From contig DAOTVQ010000046.1 in the NCBI GenBank assembly GCA_034436355.1, positions 1-64,000 on the forward strand: a stretch of 64,000 bases of DNA, read 5' to 3'. Source of the DNA: CP2-2F sp034436355. GTDB taxonomy: Bacteria > Chloroflexota > Anaerolineae > Aggregatilineales > UBA2796. Positions 23,250 through 32,038 of this stretch are shown piece after piece. A program made the position numbers and the translations under genes. Position 1 is the stretch's first letter, and each line of letters starts with the position of its first letter. A model generated the notes under the pieces. That model was not told the DNA's origin and ran no database searches. It worked only from the letters and a program-made list of their open reading frames with translations.

Positions 23250-25640
23250 ATGCCCATGTTTATCAGAGGGTTCATCAGCCTGTGCCTTGTCGCGTTGCTG
23301 CTCAGCGTTCCCACGCCAACTCAGGCGGCGGGCGTCGTCACCAATTGCAGCAACCAAAGTGACCTACAGAGCAAACTCGTAGGCGGCGGCTTAGTCACCT
23401 TCAGCTGCGGCGCAAGCCCTGTCACCATTACGATCACCAGCACGCTGGAGATCACAGCCGCTAACACCACCATTGATGGCGGCGGCTTGATCACCCTGCA
23501 AGGCAGCAGCGGCGTGCGGATGATCCTGCACCGCACCCTGACCAACGTTGCCAGCACGCTGACCTTGCGCAACCTCACCATTCGGAATGCTTCCATCAGT
23601 GGAAGTGCCGCCGATGCCAACGGCGCAGCCATCCGCAGCGTGAACAACAGCTTTTCACCGCCGGATTATCCGCAAGTGCTGAATATTGAGAACGTCAGCT
23701 TTATAGATAACACTTCCAACCAGACAGGCTCTAGCGGCAACGGCTACGATTACGGCGGTGGCGCCATCTTCACGCAGGGTGGCTTCCTAAACGTGCGAAA
23801 CAGCACCTTCACCAACAATCGTAGTTTGCGCGGCGCGGGTGGCGCCATTCACGGCTTGCGGAGCAGCATCAGCATCGAGAACAGCACCTTCACCAGCAAT
23901 CAGGCAACGCCTTATAACAGCAGCAGCACCAGCAGCGGCTATGGCGGCGCACTCTATGTTGATGGCGCGCTCTCCAGCGGCAATGGCTACGTGCGGATCA
24001 ACAACAGCACCTTCACCAACAACACAGCCGCCAATCAGGGCGGTTTCGCCTACGTGAATCTGTATACCGCACAGGGCGAGTCGCTGACCATCAACGGCAG
24101 CCGCTTTGTGGGCAATAGCGTTAGCGGCGGTGGTATGGGCTTGGGCGGCGCGTTGAGCGGCGGCGGCACGGGCAGCACAGGCTCTGCCTATGTGACGATC
24201 ACCAACAGCCTGTTTCACAATAACACGGTGGCAGGCGGCAGCACAGGTGCCTCAGGCGGCGCGCTTGCCTTCGCACAGAAGGCAAATATCGTGATCGCCA
24301 ACAGCACCTTCGTCGGCAACGAAGCACGCGGCGTCTGCTCCAACTGTTTTAACGCCAACGGCGGCGCCATCTACATCGTCAATAATCCTGTGCCATACAT
24401 CATCACCAACATCACGGCGGTCAACAACTATGCCGGTTGGGTGGGCGGCGGCATCACTGCTTCTACCAGCGGCGTGCTGCGGAACAGCATCATTGCCAAC
24501 AACACAGCCGATAACGGCGGCAACGGCTGGAACATCCAGCAGAACTGCGGGCAGCAGATTGCCAACGGCAGCCACAATTTGCAGTTCCCTGCCTTGAATC
24601 CGAGCGACTCGAATGATCGGCGCTGCACGGCAGGCATCACATTCGCTAATCCACTGGTCGGCACGCTGAGCGATAACGGCGGCGGCAGCCTGACTGTGCC
24701 ACTGCTCAGCGGCAGCCCTGCCATCAACACGGCGGATAACAACACCTGCACTGCCGCGCCGATCAACAACCTTGATCAGCGCGGTATGCTGCGCCTGACG
24801 CCAAACAACACACTCTGCGATATTGGCGCCTTTGAGGCGAACGCAGTCACGGCTGGCGACACCATCGGCGTCTACCGCGTTACGGCAGCCTCGTTCTTTC
24901 TGCGGAATGCAAACCTAACCGGGATGCCTGATCTCTCGCTGCTCTTTGGCGGCTTAGCGGGCGATTTGCCCGTCGTGGGCGATTGGAACGGTGATGGCGT
25001 GGATACCATCGGCATTTACCGCAGCACAACGGGCGAATTTTTCCTGAAGGACTCCAATGCGGCAGGCGCGCCAATTGCCTATAGTTTCGTGCTAGGCAAT
25101 CCGGGCGATGTGCCGATGGCAGGGGATTGGGATGGTGATGGGCGCGATGGCGTGGGCGTCTTCCGTCCGTCCAATGGGCTGATCTACATCAAAAGCACGC
25201 TGACGACGGGCTTTGCCGATTTCACCATGGTGTTGGGCAATCCAGGCGATGTGCCAGTAGCAGGCGATTGGGACGGCAACGGGAACGCCTCGCCGGGCGT
25301 CTTCCGTCCCTCGCTAGGGCAGTTCTTCCTCACCAATCAGGTCTGCAACTGCATCGTCTTTGCCGATTTCGATTTCACCTTTGGCGCAGGCACTGATCTG
25401 CCCTTCACGGGTGACTGGAATGGCAACGGCGCCAGCGGCGTGGGTGTATTTCGTCCGTCCACAGGGCAGCTTTTCTTGCGGAACGCGCTCTCCACAGGCG
25501 CGCCCGATATTACGTTGTTCTTCGGCGCAAGCGGCGACCGTCCAGTTGGCGGCAGATGGGCAATCCATCCCCTGGTCGGCGATCTAATGCCCGACTCAGC
25601 GGCGCTCGATCTGGCACCAACCTTTGTGCCGCGCCAGTAA
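23250..25640 (+). CDS. Large exported beta-helix protein with C-terminal FG-GAP-like repeats
   Basis: ATG 23250 follows GAGGAG at good spacing. The 796-residue protein has a signal peptide (1 to about 26, ending TQA). Residues about 27-490 form a parallel beta-helix with repeated NSTF-x-N coils, the pattern of polymorphic outer-membrane and pectate-lyase-like folds. A choice-of-anchor-Q-like segment (LDQRGMLRL, CDIGAFEAN) ends this part near 530. Residues about 538-780 hold five repeats of about 48 residues with GDWNGDGVDTIGIYRSTTGE-like blocks, akin to FG-GAP/VCBS repeats, each with a D-x-[ND]-G-[DN]-G calcium-like loop. It is probably a secreted adhesin or glycan-binding protein. No catalytic residues could be assigned. 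Confidence 0.82.
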   Translation: MPMFIRGFISLCLVALLLSVPTPTQAAGVVTNCSNQSDLQSKLVGGGLVTFSCGASPVTITITSTLEITAANTTIDGGGLITLQGSSGVRMILHRTLTNVASTLTLRNLTIRNASISGSAADANGAAIRSVNNSFSPPDYPQVLNIENVSFIDNTSNQTGSSGNGYDYGGGAIFTQGGFLNVRNSTFTNNRSLRGAGGAIHGLRSSISIENSTFTSNQATPYNSSSTSSGYGGALYVDGALSSGNGYVRINNSTFTNNTAANQGGFAYVNLYTAQGESLTINGSRFVGNSVSGGGMGLGGALSGGGTGSTGSAYVTITNSLFHNNTVAGGSTGASGGALAFAQKANIVIANSTFVGNEARGVCSNCFNANGGAIYIVNNPVPYIITNITAVNNYAGWVGGGITASTSGVLRNSIIANNTADNGGNGWNIQQNCGQQIANGSHNLQFPALNPSDSNDRRCTAGITFANPLVGTLSDNGGGSLTVPLLSGSPAINTADNNTCTAAPINNLDQRGMLRLTPNNTLCDIGAFEANAVTAGDTIGVYRVTAASFFLRNANLTGMPDLSLLFGGLAGDLPVVGDWNGDGVDTIGIYRSTTGEFFLKDSNAAGAPIAYSFVLGNPGDVPMAGDWDGDGRDGVGVFRPSNGLIYIKSTLTTGFADFTMVLGNPGDVPVAGDWDGNGNASPGVFRPSLGQFFLTNQVCNCIVFADFDFTFGAGTDLPFTGDWNGNGASGVGVFRPSTGQLFLRNALSTGAPDITLFFGASGDRPVGGRWAIHPLVGDLMPDSAALDLAPTFVPRQ

Positions 25641-25654
25641 GTGACTACAAAAAA

Positions 25655-25688
25655 CCCTGCCCGTACCGCATTCAGGGTACGGGCAAGG
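25655..25688 (-). terminator. Terminator of the GH1 operon
   Basis: A 10-bp stem (25658-25667 with 25676-25685) followed on the minus strand by six T (25649-25654). It lies between convergent genes and may stop transcription from both sides. Confidence 0.75.
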
Positions 25689-25726
25689 TTAAGCAGACCC
25701 TCTGTGCCAGTTTGAGGAGGTGCTTG

Positions 25727-27061
25727 CTACAGTTCGCCTGTCTCGATGATCTGTTTGAGGTAGAGCGCGCTGCGCTTGAGGGTGCGTTTTTGCGTGGCGA
25801 AATCCACATGCACAATGCCAAAGCGCTTGGTGTAGCCCTCTGCCCACTCAAAGTTATCCAGAAGCGACCATACGAAAAAGCCTTTTAGCGGCACGCCCTG
25901 CGCTATTGCCTGTGCTGCCGCGCCCAGATAACATTTCAGGAAGGCGACGCGCTCTGGGTCTTCCAGCACCTCACCCGTCACCTGATCAGGCTCAGGGTAG
26001 GCGGCGCCGTTCTCAGTCACATAGATAGCGGGCGGCGCGTAGTCCCGATGGAGGCGCAGCAGCGCATCGCGCAGCCCTTGCGGATAGACTTCCCAGCCCA
26101 TATGGGTAACTTGAGCATCAGCGGGCAACTCAGTCAGATAGTTCTCAGGGTCGTTTGGATCATGCCGAACGAGCCACCGCATATAGTAGTTGATGCCAAC
26201 GAAATCGGCGGGTTGGGCGGCGATGCTCACCGCCTCTAGGTCGAGTCCGTCGAGCAGTCCACGAGCGGTGAGATGCGCTGCTATATCGGTTGGATAGCAG
26301 CCTTTGAAAACAGGATCAAGGAACCAACGGTTTTGCAAGCCATCCGCAATATGCGCCATCTGCACATCACGCGGATGGTTGGTGGCAGGCTCTTGTGGCA
26401 CAACGTTCAGCGCGGTGCCAGCCAAGGCATTCGGCACTTCAGCGCGCAGCACTTGCATGGCACGTCCGTGAGCAAGGTGCGTGTGGTGTGCGGCACGGAA
26501 AGCTGCCTTTTTATCCTGCACGCCGGGCGCGTGAACGCCAAACATATAGCCTAAGAAGGCGGTACACCACGGCTCATTGAGCGTGATCCAGTGCTTGACG
26601 CGATCACCATATTGCTTGGCAACCAGCGTCGCATAATCCGCAAACCAGTTTGGCATAGCAGCGTTCGCCCAGCCGCCCTGATCCTCAAGCGCTTGCGGCA
26701 AATCCCAGTGGTAGAGCGTCACAAAAGGTGTGATGCCTGCTTCAAGCAGCTTATCAATCAGGCGGCTGTAGAAATCAATGCCCGCCTGATTGACAGCGCC
26801 CGTGCCGTTGGGTATCAGGCGCGCCCACGAGATTGAGAAACGGTAGGCGTGAACGCCCAGCGATTGCATAAGCGCCACATCTTCGGGATAGCGGTGATAG
26901 TGGTCGCACGCCACGTCGCCCGTATGCCCATGTTTCACCTTGTGGGGTGTGTGCGAAAAGCGCGTCCAGATGCACTCGCCGCGCCCTTCCTGCAACGCTG
27001 CGCCCTCAATCTGATAGCTGGCAGTGGCAGTTCCCCACACAAAGTCTTTTGGAAAGGTCAT
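25727..27061 (-). CDS. GH1 beta-glucosidase/beta-glycosidase
   Basis: The 444-residue enzyme has the GH1 signature FVWGTATASYQIEGA at residue 6. The acid/base Glu lies in TLNEPWC near 163 and the nucleophile Glu in YVTENGAAY near 350, with FVWSLLDNFEWAEGY near 396. It lacks a signal peptide, so it acts in the cytoplasm on imported beta-linked oligosaccharides. Specificity (glucose, mannose or galactose) cannot be told from motifs alone. GAGG lies at good spacing before the ATG. It is the last gene of the operon that starts with the binding protein, 24 bases after the secreted glycosidase gene. Confidence 0.94.
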   Translation of the reverse strand: MTFPKDFVWGTATASYQIEGAALQEGRGECIWTRFSHTPHKVKHGHTGDVACDHYHRYPEDVALMQSLGVHAYRFSISWARLIPNGTGAVNQAGIDFYSRLIDKLLEAGITPFVTLYHWDLPQALEDQGGWANAAMPNWFADYATLVAKQYGDRVKHWITLNEPWCTAFLGYMFGVHAPGVQDKKAAFRAAHHTHLAHGRAMQVLRAEVPNALAGTALNVVPQEPATNHPRDVQMAHIADGLQNRWFLDPVFKGCYPTDIAAHLTARGLLDGLDLEAVSIAAQPADFVGINYYMRWLVRHDPNDPENYLTELPADAQVTHMGWEVYPQGLRDALLRLHRDYAPPAIYVTENGAAYPEPDQVTGEVLEDPERVAFLKCYLGAAAQAIAQGVPLKGFFVWSLLDNFEWAEGYTKRFGIVHVDFATQKRTLKRSALYLKQIIETGEL

Positions 27062-27085
27062 GAAAGCCTCATTTCGACATATTCT

Positions 27086-28387
27086 CTAAAAGCGCAGCGG
27101 ACGGCAGCGCGGCTCAATCAGATAGAGCGTAGCGGAATAGGCGGGCAGCTCAAAGGTTTGCTCTGTCTCTGAGACGCGGATCGGCTCTGCCTTCAGCTCA
27201 GGATCAAGCCGCCAAGCGCCCATAACATGGCAACTGCCAATGCCTTCAACCTCTAAGCGTGCAGCGTGTGGCACATCATCAGGGTTAACGACCATGAGCG
27301 TGAGTTGCTGCTCTTCATCGAGTGCCGCCACAACTGTGAGCGCAGGATTTTCGCTCTCTGACTGCACAAGCTGCTTGCCCAGCCGTTTGTAGAGCGGGTA
27401 AACGTAAAAGGTTGGGCGCGCTTGATAGCGATCAAACAAGCCGTGCGGCCCATTTTCACCATAACTTGCCAGCAGCCAAAACGCCACCATATCCACGCGT
27501 TGGCGGATCAGGCGTGCCAGCACGTCTGCCCACCAAATGGCATTGAAATGCGAATCGGGCGAGGCAACGCCGCCAACGGGCTTGTTCCAGTGTGAATTGG
27601 CTTCCATCACAGCAACTGGTATCTCTCGCCCGGCGGATTCGCGCACCACTTGCCGCAAATCAGGGATGATGAATTCCCATTCGGCGGCAGCGGCACGCAG
27701 TTCGGCGATGGTGGTTGGCGAGGCATTCATGCTTTTAGGGAAGGGATAACGGTGAATAGACACCACCTCCACCAGATCGGCATTCGCCTTGAGGAACGTT
27801 CGCACCCAATCACGCAGCGGTGCGTGGTAGTCCTCTAGGCTGGGCGGATATTGGCTGATGTCCGGTCCGATGAACAGAATGGTTGGATCAACGGCGCGCA
27901 TGGCAAGCGCAAAGGTGCGCCAGTCCTGAGCGTGTGTTTCGGCGTCGTAATCTGGGAACAGATTTGGCTCGTTGCCAATGCTCCAGTAGCGCACACCGTA
28001 CTTTTGTTCAATGTTCACATAGCGCACCATCGCAGCGGCTCGTTCAGGTGTGCCGTCGCGCAGCCGCACCGAGATCGTTGGTTCGGCATTCATGCGCGCT
28101 GCAAACTTGATGTACGAGTCGAGATGGTTGGTGCTGAGATCGTTTTTATCGCCCCATTCGCCGCCGGGAAAACGGAAGAAGGTGATGCCGCTGCTGGCTG
28201 CCATATCCCACAGATCAACTGGCAGCAGCGCCCACGGACCGTAGTTTACGCCATAGACATATGGGCTAATTTCGCCCAGTGGCTCGTTGATGTTGACGCG
28301 GATGACGCCTTCACTGGCGCGACTTAGCGCGCTGTTGCTTGCCCCAAACAGGGCAAGCAGGCAGATCAACAGAAAGAGACGGCGCAT
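27086..28387 (-). CDS. Secreted clan-A glycoside hydrolase (GH39/GH51-like)
   Basis: The 433-residue protein starts with a signal peptide (about 1-24). The TIM-barrel part has FFRFPGGEWGDKND near residue 71, the acid/base Glu in WSIGNEPN (Glu 139) and the probable nucleophile Glu in AVMEANSHW (Glu 262), all in the clan GH-A order. A beta-sandwich ends the protein, as in GH39, GH51 and GH79 enzymes. I cannot place it in one family. It is the only exported enzyme of the locus and probably cuts a plant or microbial polysaccharide outside the cell, releasing oligosaccharides for the transporter. The start lies two bases after the permease stop, so coupling is close. Confidence 0.78.
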   Translation of the reverse strand: MRRLFLLICLLALFGASNSALSRASEGVIRVNINEPLGEISPYVYGVNYGPWALLPVDLWDMAASSGITFFRFPGGEWGDKNDLSTNHLDSYIKFAARMNAEPTISVRLRDGTPERAAAMVRYVNIEQKYGVRYWSIGNEPNLFPDYDAETHAQDWRTFALAMRAVDPTILFIGPDISQYPPSLEDYHAPLRDWVRTFLKANADLVEVVSIHRYPFPKSMNASPTTIAELRAAAAEWEFIIPDLRQVVRESAGREIPVAVMEANSHWNKPVGGVASPDSHFNAIWWADVLARLIRQRVDMVAFWLLASYGENGPHGLFDRYQARPTFYVYPLYKRLGKQLVQSESENPALTVVAALDEEQQLTLMVVNPDDVPHAARLEVEGIGSCHVMGAWRLDPELKAEPIRVSETEQTFELPAYSATLYLIEPRCRPLRF

Positions 28388-28389
28388 GG

Positions 28390-29469
28390 TTACTTCTCCA
28401 CACCAGTGATCACGACGCCGCGCATGAAGAAGCGCTGGGCGAGGATGAACAGGATCAACGGCAGCAGCATTGCCATGAGCGACGTTGCCTGCACCAGCTC
28501 TGGGCGCGGACCGTAGCGGAAGTTGAAAATCTGCACGCCGACCGAAATCGGTTGCAACTCAGGCTGACCTAACAGGTAAATCAGCGGACCGAAGTAATCA
28601 TTCCACGACCAAACAAAGTGAAACAAGCCAACCGTGATGATGGCTGCCCAAGACTGCGGGATGATCACATTGGTCAGGATGCGGAACGGTCCGGCGCCGT
28701 CAATCATGGCTGCCTCGTCCAGTTCACGTGGCAGAGTCATGAAAAACTGGCGCAGCAAAAAGACGTTGTAGGCGTTGGCGAAGAAATGCGGCACGATCAA
28801 CGGCAACCAAGTACCAGTCCAACCAATGGAGGCAAAAAAGGCGTAGGTTGGGATGAAGGTGACCTGACCGGGTAAGATAATTGTGCCGATCAAAATGATG
28901 AAAAGCCAGTTTTTGCCTGGGATCGGGAAGCGTGCGAAGGCGTAGGCAACTGAGATGCAGGAAAGCAGGGTGCCGATCATGCCGATGATGGCAATGGCGA
29001 GCGTGTTGCGGAACAGGCGCGGAAAGTCGATCATCCGCCAGGCATCAGCATAGTTTTCCCAACGCGGCTGGAAGGAAAAGACGGGCTGTAAAGCACGCCA
29101 ATTGCCTTCCCACACAATCGGCTCACCATCGGGATTTTCCGGATCAATGAACACAACGCTGGTGCGGCGCTTGGTGAGCGCGGCCAATTGGCGCACTTCC
29201 CCATCAATCGGCACCTCAAGCAGTTCCAGGTTTTGCCCGTTGTATTCAAAGAGCGTTGGCTTCATGGGCAGCAAGGGCGAATCCTGATTGCCTGCCAAAG
29301 AGTCTTGATCGCGCAGCGAAATGCTCATCATGTTGCCAAAGGGCAGCAAATAAACGAACAGGATGCCCATCGTGAAGAGCGTGACCATAGCAATCGCCGC
29401 GAATTTACGAAGCTGAACGGCATAGTGCGGTGAAGTGTTCACCGCACGGGAAGGTGCGTAAGTCGCCAT
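28390..29469 (-). CDS. Sugar ABC transporter permease (MalG/UgpE-type)
   Basis: The 359-residue membrane protein has six helices. The first is followed by an unusually long extracytoplasmic region of about 100 residues (with RDQDSLAGNQDS and PENPDGEP). The EAA loop that docks to the ATPase reads ELDEAAMIDGAGPFRILTNVIIP, and the C-terminus VVITGVEK is typical of MalG-like subunits, which run to about 280 residues; the extra length is this loop. It pairs with the permease encoded four bases upstream. No ATPase is present in the window, as usual for carbohydrate-uptake transporters that share one MsmX-like ATPase. Confidence 0.9.
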   Translation of the reverse strand: MATYAPSRAVNTSPHYAVQLRKFAAIAMVTLFTMGILFVYLLPFGNMMSISLRDQDSLAGNQDSPLLPMKPTLFEYNGQNLELLEVPIDGEVRQLAALTKRRTSVVFIDPENPDGEPIVWEGNWRALQPVFSFQPRWENYADAWRMIDFPRLFRNTLAIAIIGMIGTLLSCISVAYAFARFPIPGKNWLFIILIGTIILPGQVTFIPTYAFFASIGWTGTWLPLIVPHFFANAYNVFLLRQFFMTLPRELDEAAMIDGAGPFRILTNVIIPQSWAAIITVGLFHFVWSWNDYFGPLIYLLGQPELQPISVGVQIFNFRYGPRPELVQATSLMAMLLPLILFILAQRFFMRGVVITGVEK

Positions 29470-29473
29470 GTGA

Positions 29474-30427
29474 CTATTCGCCTCCTGCGTAGTAGACCCA
29501 ACGGCGTGAGGTGCTGAATAGGATGATGGTTAAGCCCAGCGCCATCAGGAAGATGAACCATGCCATCGTGGCGCCATAGCCCATATCTTGGAACAGGAAC
29601 GCCGTTTTATAAAGGTGCATGTTGAAGAAATAGGCAGCACCATTCGGTCGCCCTGTGCCTTCTGTCAGCACGTATGGCACAATGAAGAATTGCAACAAGC
29701 CAATGGTGTTCAAGATCAGGTTGTAGAAGATGACGGGTGAAATCATCGGTAAGGTGATCTTGAAAAAGGCAGTGGTCGCGTTAGCACCATCCACCTTAGA
29801 AGCATCATAGAGTTCTTGTGGCACACCTTGCATGGTTGCCAACGTGATCAACACAGCGTTACCGATGCCCCAAAGGCTCATCAGCACCATCGCCGGTCCG
29901 ATCCAAGTGGCATCTTGCAGCCAATTAGGTGGATTGATGCCGAAAGAGCGTAACAGGCGGTTCAGCCAGCCCGTTTGCCCATTCAGGAATGCCTGCCACA
30001 CAAAAACGCCCGAAATGGCTGGCACCATGTAGGGAAGGTAAAACAGCAAGCGAAAAACAGGCTTGGCAATCAAAAACTTGGAATTAAGCAGGGCTGCCAC
30101 CAAAATTGGCACACCAACTGCTACTGGCAGTGAAAGCAAGGCAAAGCCGATGGTTACGCTTAAGGCATTCATTGCCAGCGGGTCGGCAAAGAGCTTTTGC
30201 CAATTGGCAAAGCCGATGAATTGAATTTGATCAGGTTTGGAGAGGGTGAAATTGGTGAAGCTGAACACCAACGAAACGACAATCGGCACAAAAGTGAACA
30301 CAAAGAAACCGATTAGCCACGGCGAAAGGAAGAACCACCCCCAGCGGCGCTGACGCTGCAACGTGCTGAGCTGGCGGGGCGCAAGGGTGGTTGTGTTCAG
30401 GCTTAGGCTACTTGGCACAGTGGTCAT
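29474..30427 (-). CDS. Sugar ABC transporter permease (MalF/UgpA-type)
   Basis: The 317-residue membrane protein has six helices, beginning with RRWGWFFLSPWLIGFFVFT. The EAA loop reads QELYDASKVDGANATTAFFKITLPMISP. RBS AGGGAG lies at good distance before ATG 30427. It is the first of the two permease genes and lies 131 bases after the binding-protein frame, from which a 9-bp hairpin separates it. Together the two subunits form the membrane channel for an oligosaccharide, with the binding protein upstream. The neighbours (GH2, GH1, clan-A glycosidase) suggest a beta-linked manno- or gluco-oligosaccharide. Confidence 0.93.
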   Translation of the reverse strand: MTTVPSSLSLNTTTLAPRQLSTLQRQRRWGWFFLSPWLIGFFVFTFVPIVVSLVFSFTNFTLSKPDQIQFIGFANWQKLFADPLAMNALSVTIGFALLSLPVAVGVPILVAALLNSKFLIAKPVFRLLFYLPYMVPAISGVFVWQAFLNGQTGWLNRLLRSFGINPPNWLQDATWIGPAMVLMSLWGIGNAVLITLATMQGVPQELYDASKVDGANATTAFFKITLPMISPVIFYNLILNTIGLLQFFIVPYVLTEGTGRPNGAAYFFNMHLYKTAFLFQDMGYGATMAWFIFLMALGLTIILFSTSRRWVYYAGGE

Positions 30428-30468
30428 ACTTTATTCTCCCTAGCAGCAGGTTGCGGCTGTGGTAAGAT

Positions 30469-30500
30469 AAAGGCGGGTGTGTTTCCCACCGCCCGCCTTT
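30469..30500 (-). other. Intercistronic hairpin between binding-protein and permease genes
   Basis: A perfect 9-bp stem (30469-30477 with 30492-30500), no T-run behind it on the minus strand. In many such operons a stem here protects the abundant binding-protein mRNA and lowers permease expression; that role is inferred. Confidence 0.55.
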
Positions 30501-30558
30501 GCTGCTGCCCTCGCGTTTGCCCTTGCCCGCAATGCATAGCAAGCGCAGAGGGCAGTGT

Positions 30559-30756
30559 TTATTTCACTTCATCAACGATAGCCTGCAAATCAGCCTCTAG
30601 CTTGTTGATCTCAGCTTCGAGGTCAATTTCTTTGCCGGTATCACCATAGAGTAAGGTGCGGAAATCGCTAAAGCGCTGCATGCCCTTTGCAAAATTCGGA
30701 AAGTCGGATTCGTGACCGGGCGAGGCTGCATATTCCAAGCTGGCTGGCACGATTGA
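30559..30756 (-). pseudogene. In-frame 3' remainder of the binding protein after a TGA
   Basis: Directly after TGA 30757-30759 the same frame stays open for 65 codons, from SIVPASLEYAAS to the end LQAIVDEVK at a second stop. The segment carries typical C-terminal features of sugar-binding proteins (HESDFPNFAKGMQRF, then an acidic helix), so it is the lost end of the upstream gene and not a separate protein, although a GTG could start a 63-residue piece. It is translated only if the TGA is read through, or if the base is wrong in the assembly. Confidence 0.7.
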
Positions 30757-31920
30757 TCAATCCGTAACGCTTGGGAAGGCGGCGGCGCGTGTTTCGGTGG
30801 CAGGCGCTTGCAAGTCAGGGCGTGCGGGGTAGCCACCATAGACTTGCAGCAATGGGCCGGCTGCATCGCCAAGCAAGTATTCTAGCACTTTGAAAGCGGC
30901 ATCCGGGTTCTTGCTGGCGCGGGTGATGCGGAAGGTATCAGCATCGACCGGCACATGGTATTGACCGTTGTAGCTTGGCACAACCGCCAAATCCCAGTTG
31001 GACTTCAGGTCACCGATGCAGCAGGTATACCACAACTGCACACGCGCCATCGCCACATTGCCCGAAGCAAAAGCGCTGGGCTGCAGCAGTTCACTGCCTT
31101 CATAGGTGCTACTCGGGATGAAGTGGCGCTCCCACAACCCTCTGTGCGTCCAGGCGATCTGATCACGCCAGTGCTGCGGAATGGTGACCTTGCCGGTGCT
31201 GGCATCGTAGAATTCATAGCCACCAAAAGTGTTCAGTTCAGCACGCAGAATTGACCACTGCTGAATGAAGCCGAATTGTCGAATCTGACCACTGTCGAAG
31301 CCTTCGTCGTCAGGCGTCAAGCCATTCACGTCCACTGTCAGGATAGCAGCAATCTTGGCAAGTGTATCCCAATCCCACGGCAGCTCTTCGCCATCCAGCA
31401 CGTAGGGTTCGCCGAATTTGCTGGGCGGGTAGGGCAGTTCGCCGAAGAGGTCTTTGTTATAAAACAGCAGGGCAGGGAACACTGCGAACGGAATACCAAC
31501 CAAGCCTGCATCCGAACGGTAGATGTCTACAAGGCTTTGGGGGAACTGTTCGAGATCGTAGCCGTATTTCTCAACATAAGGCGTCAGGTCAAGCCATGCA
31601 TCAGCAAAGCTGTTGGCACCAGCGAAACCAACAGGTCCGACAATATCGGGCGCGTCGCCGGAGGCGATCAACGTAGCGAGTACGTCGTAAGCAGCGGTGT
31701 TGCTTGCAGCGATGTTGATCTTCAGTTCGATCTCGTTCTGGCTGGCGTTGAATTCCTCAACAAGGCGCGTCTGTGTCTCAATTTGATCGGGGCTGGTGCC
31801 AGTGCCAAGACCGACAAACCACGTCACAACGGTACGGCTTTGTGCCTGGACGGTGGCAGCGCGGGGAACGAGCGCTACTGCCAACGCCACAAATAGAATA
31901 AACAGGGCTTTACGGGACAT
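30757..31920 (-). CDS. Sugar ABC transporter substrate-binding protein, truncated by in-frame TGA
   Basis: The frame encodes 387 residues with a signal peptide (MSRKALFILFVALAVALVPR..., cut near VQAQ) and a family 1 solute-binding fold: TWFVGLGTGTSPDQ near residue 33, LVEEFNASQNEIEL near 50, and DAPDIVGPVGFAG near 92. It stops at TGA 30757-30759 after FPSVTD, while the frame continues for 65 codons, so the intact protein would have about 453 residues, the usual size. Replacing TGA by TGG (Trp) restores it. The missing end normally closes the C-terminal lobe, so the truncated form may not bind sugar. AGAGAGG lies 12 bases before the ATG. It heads the transporter operon and lies 118 bases after lacI. 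Confidence 0.8.
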   Translation of the reverse strand: MSRKALFILFVALAVALVPRAATVQAQSRTVVTWFVGLGTGTSPDQIETQTRLVEEFNASQNEIELKINIAASNTAAYDVLATLIASGDAPDIVGPVGFAGANSFADAWLDLTPYVEKYGYDLEQFPQSLVDIYRSDAGLVGIPFAVFPALLFYNKDLFGELPYPPSKFGEPYVLDGEELPWDWDTLAKIAAILTVDVNGLTPDDEGFDSGQIRQFGFIQQWSILRAELNTFGGYEFYDASTGKVTIPQHWRDQIAWTHRGLWERHFIPSSTYEGSELLQPSAFASGNVAMARVQLWYTCCIGDLKSNWDLAVVPSYNGQYHVPVDADTFRITRASKNPDAAFKVLEYLLGDAAGPLLQVYGGYPARPDLQAPATETRAAAFPSVTD

Positions 31921-32010
31921 TGTTCGTTTGAACCTCTCTAAAAATGAACCTAACTTCGCTAGCGAGAAAGTGTTGAAAAGCGCTTGCTTAACTAATTATG
32001 CTAAGTGGGC

Positions 32011-32022
32011 ATCACCTCCTTT
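32011..32022 (-). promoter_or_regulatory. Orphan perfect Shine-Dalgarno sequence
   Basis: On the minus strand AAAGGAGGTGAT, a 12-base exact complement of the 16S rRNA 3' end, about 90 bases before the binding-protein start. The only ATG it could serve opens a 3-codon frame (Met-Pro-Thr-stop). It may be chance, a ribosome standby site or a leader peptide. Confidence 0.3.
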
Positions 32023-32038
32023 TTCTTGCGCGTCAAGG

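Noticed and set aside
23800..24330. Recurring AACAGCACCTTCACC units as a possible repeat array
   Set aside because: They encode regular N-S-T-F coils of the beta-helix protein, with spacing set by the fold.
30757..30759. TGA in the binding protein as selenocysteine or a recoded codon
   Set aside because: Solute-binding proteins are not known selenoproteins, no clear stem follows directly after the TGA, and many intact genes here end in TGA (for example fabL and tatD).
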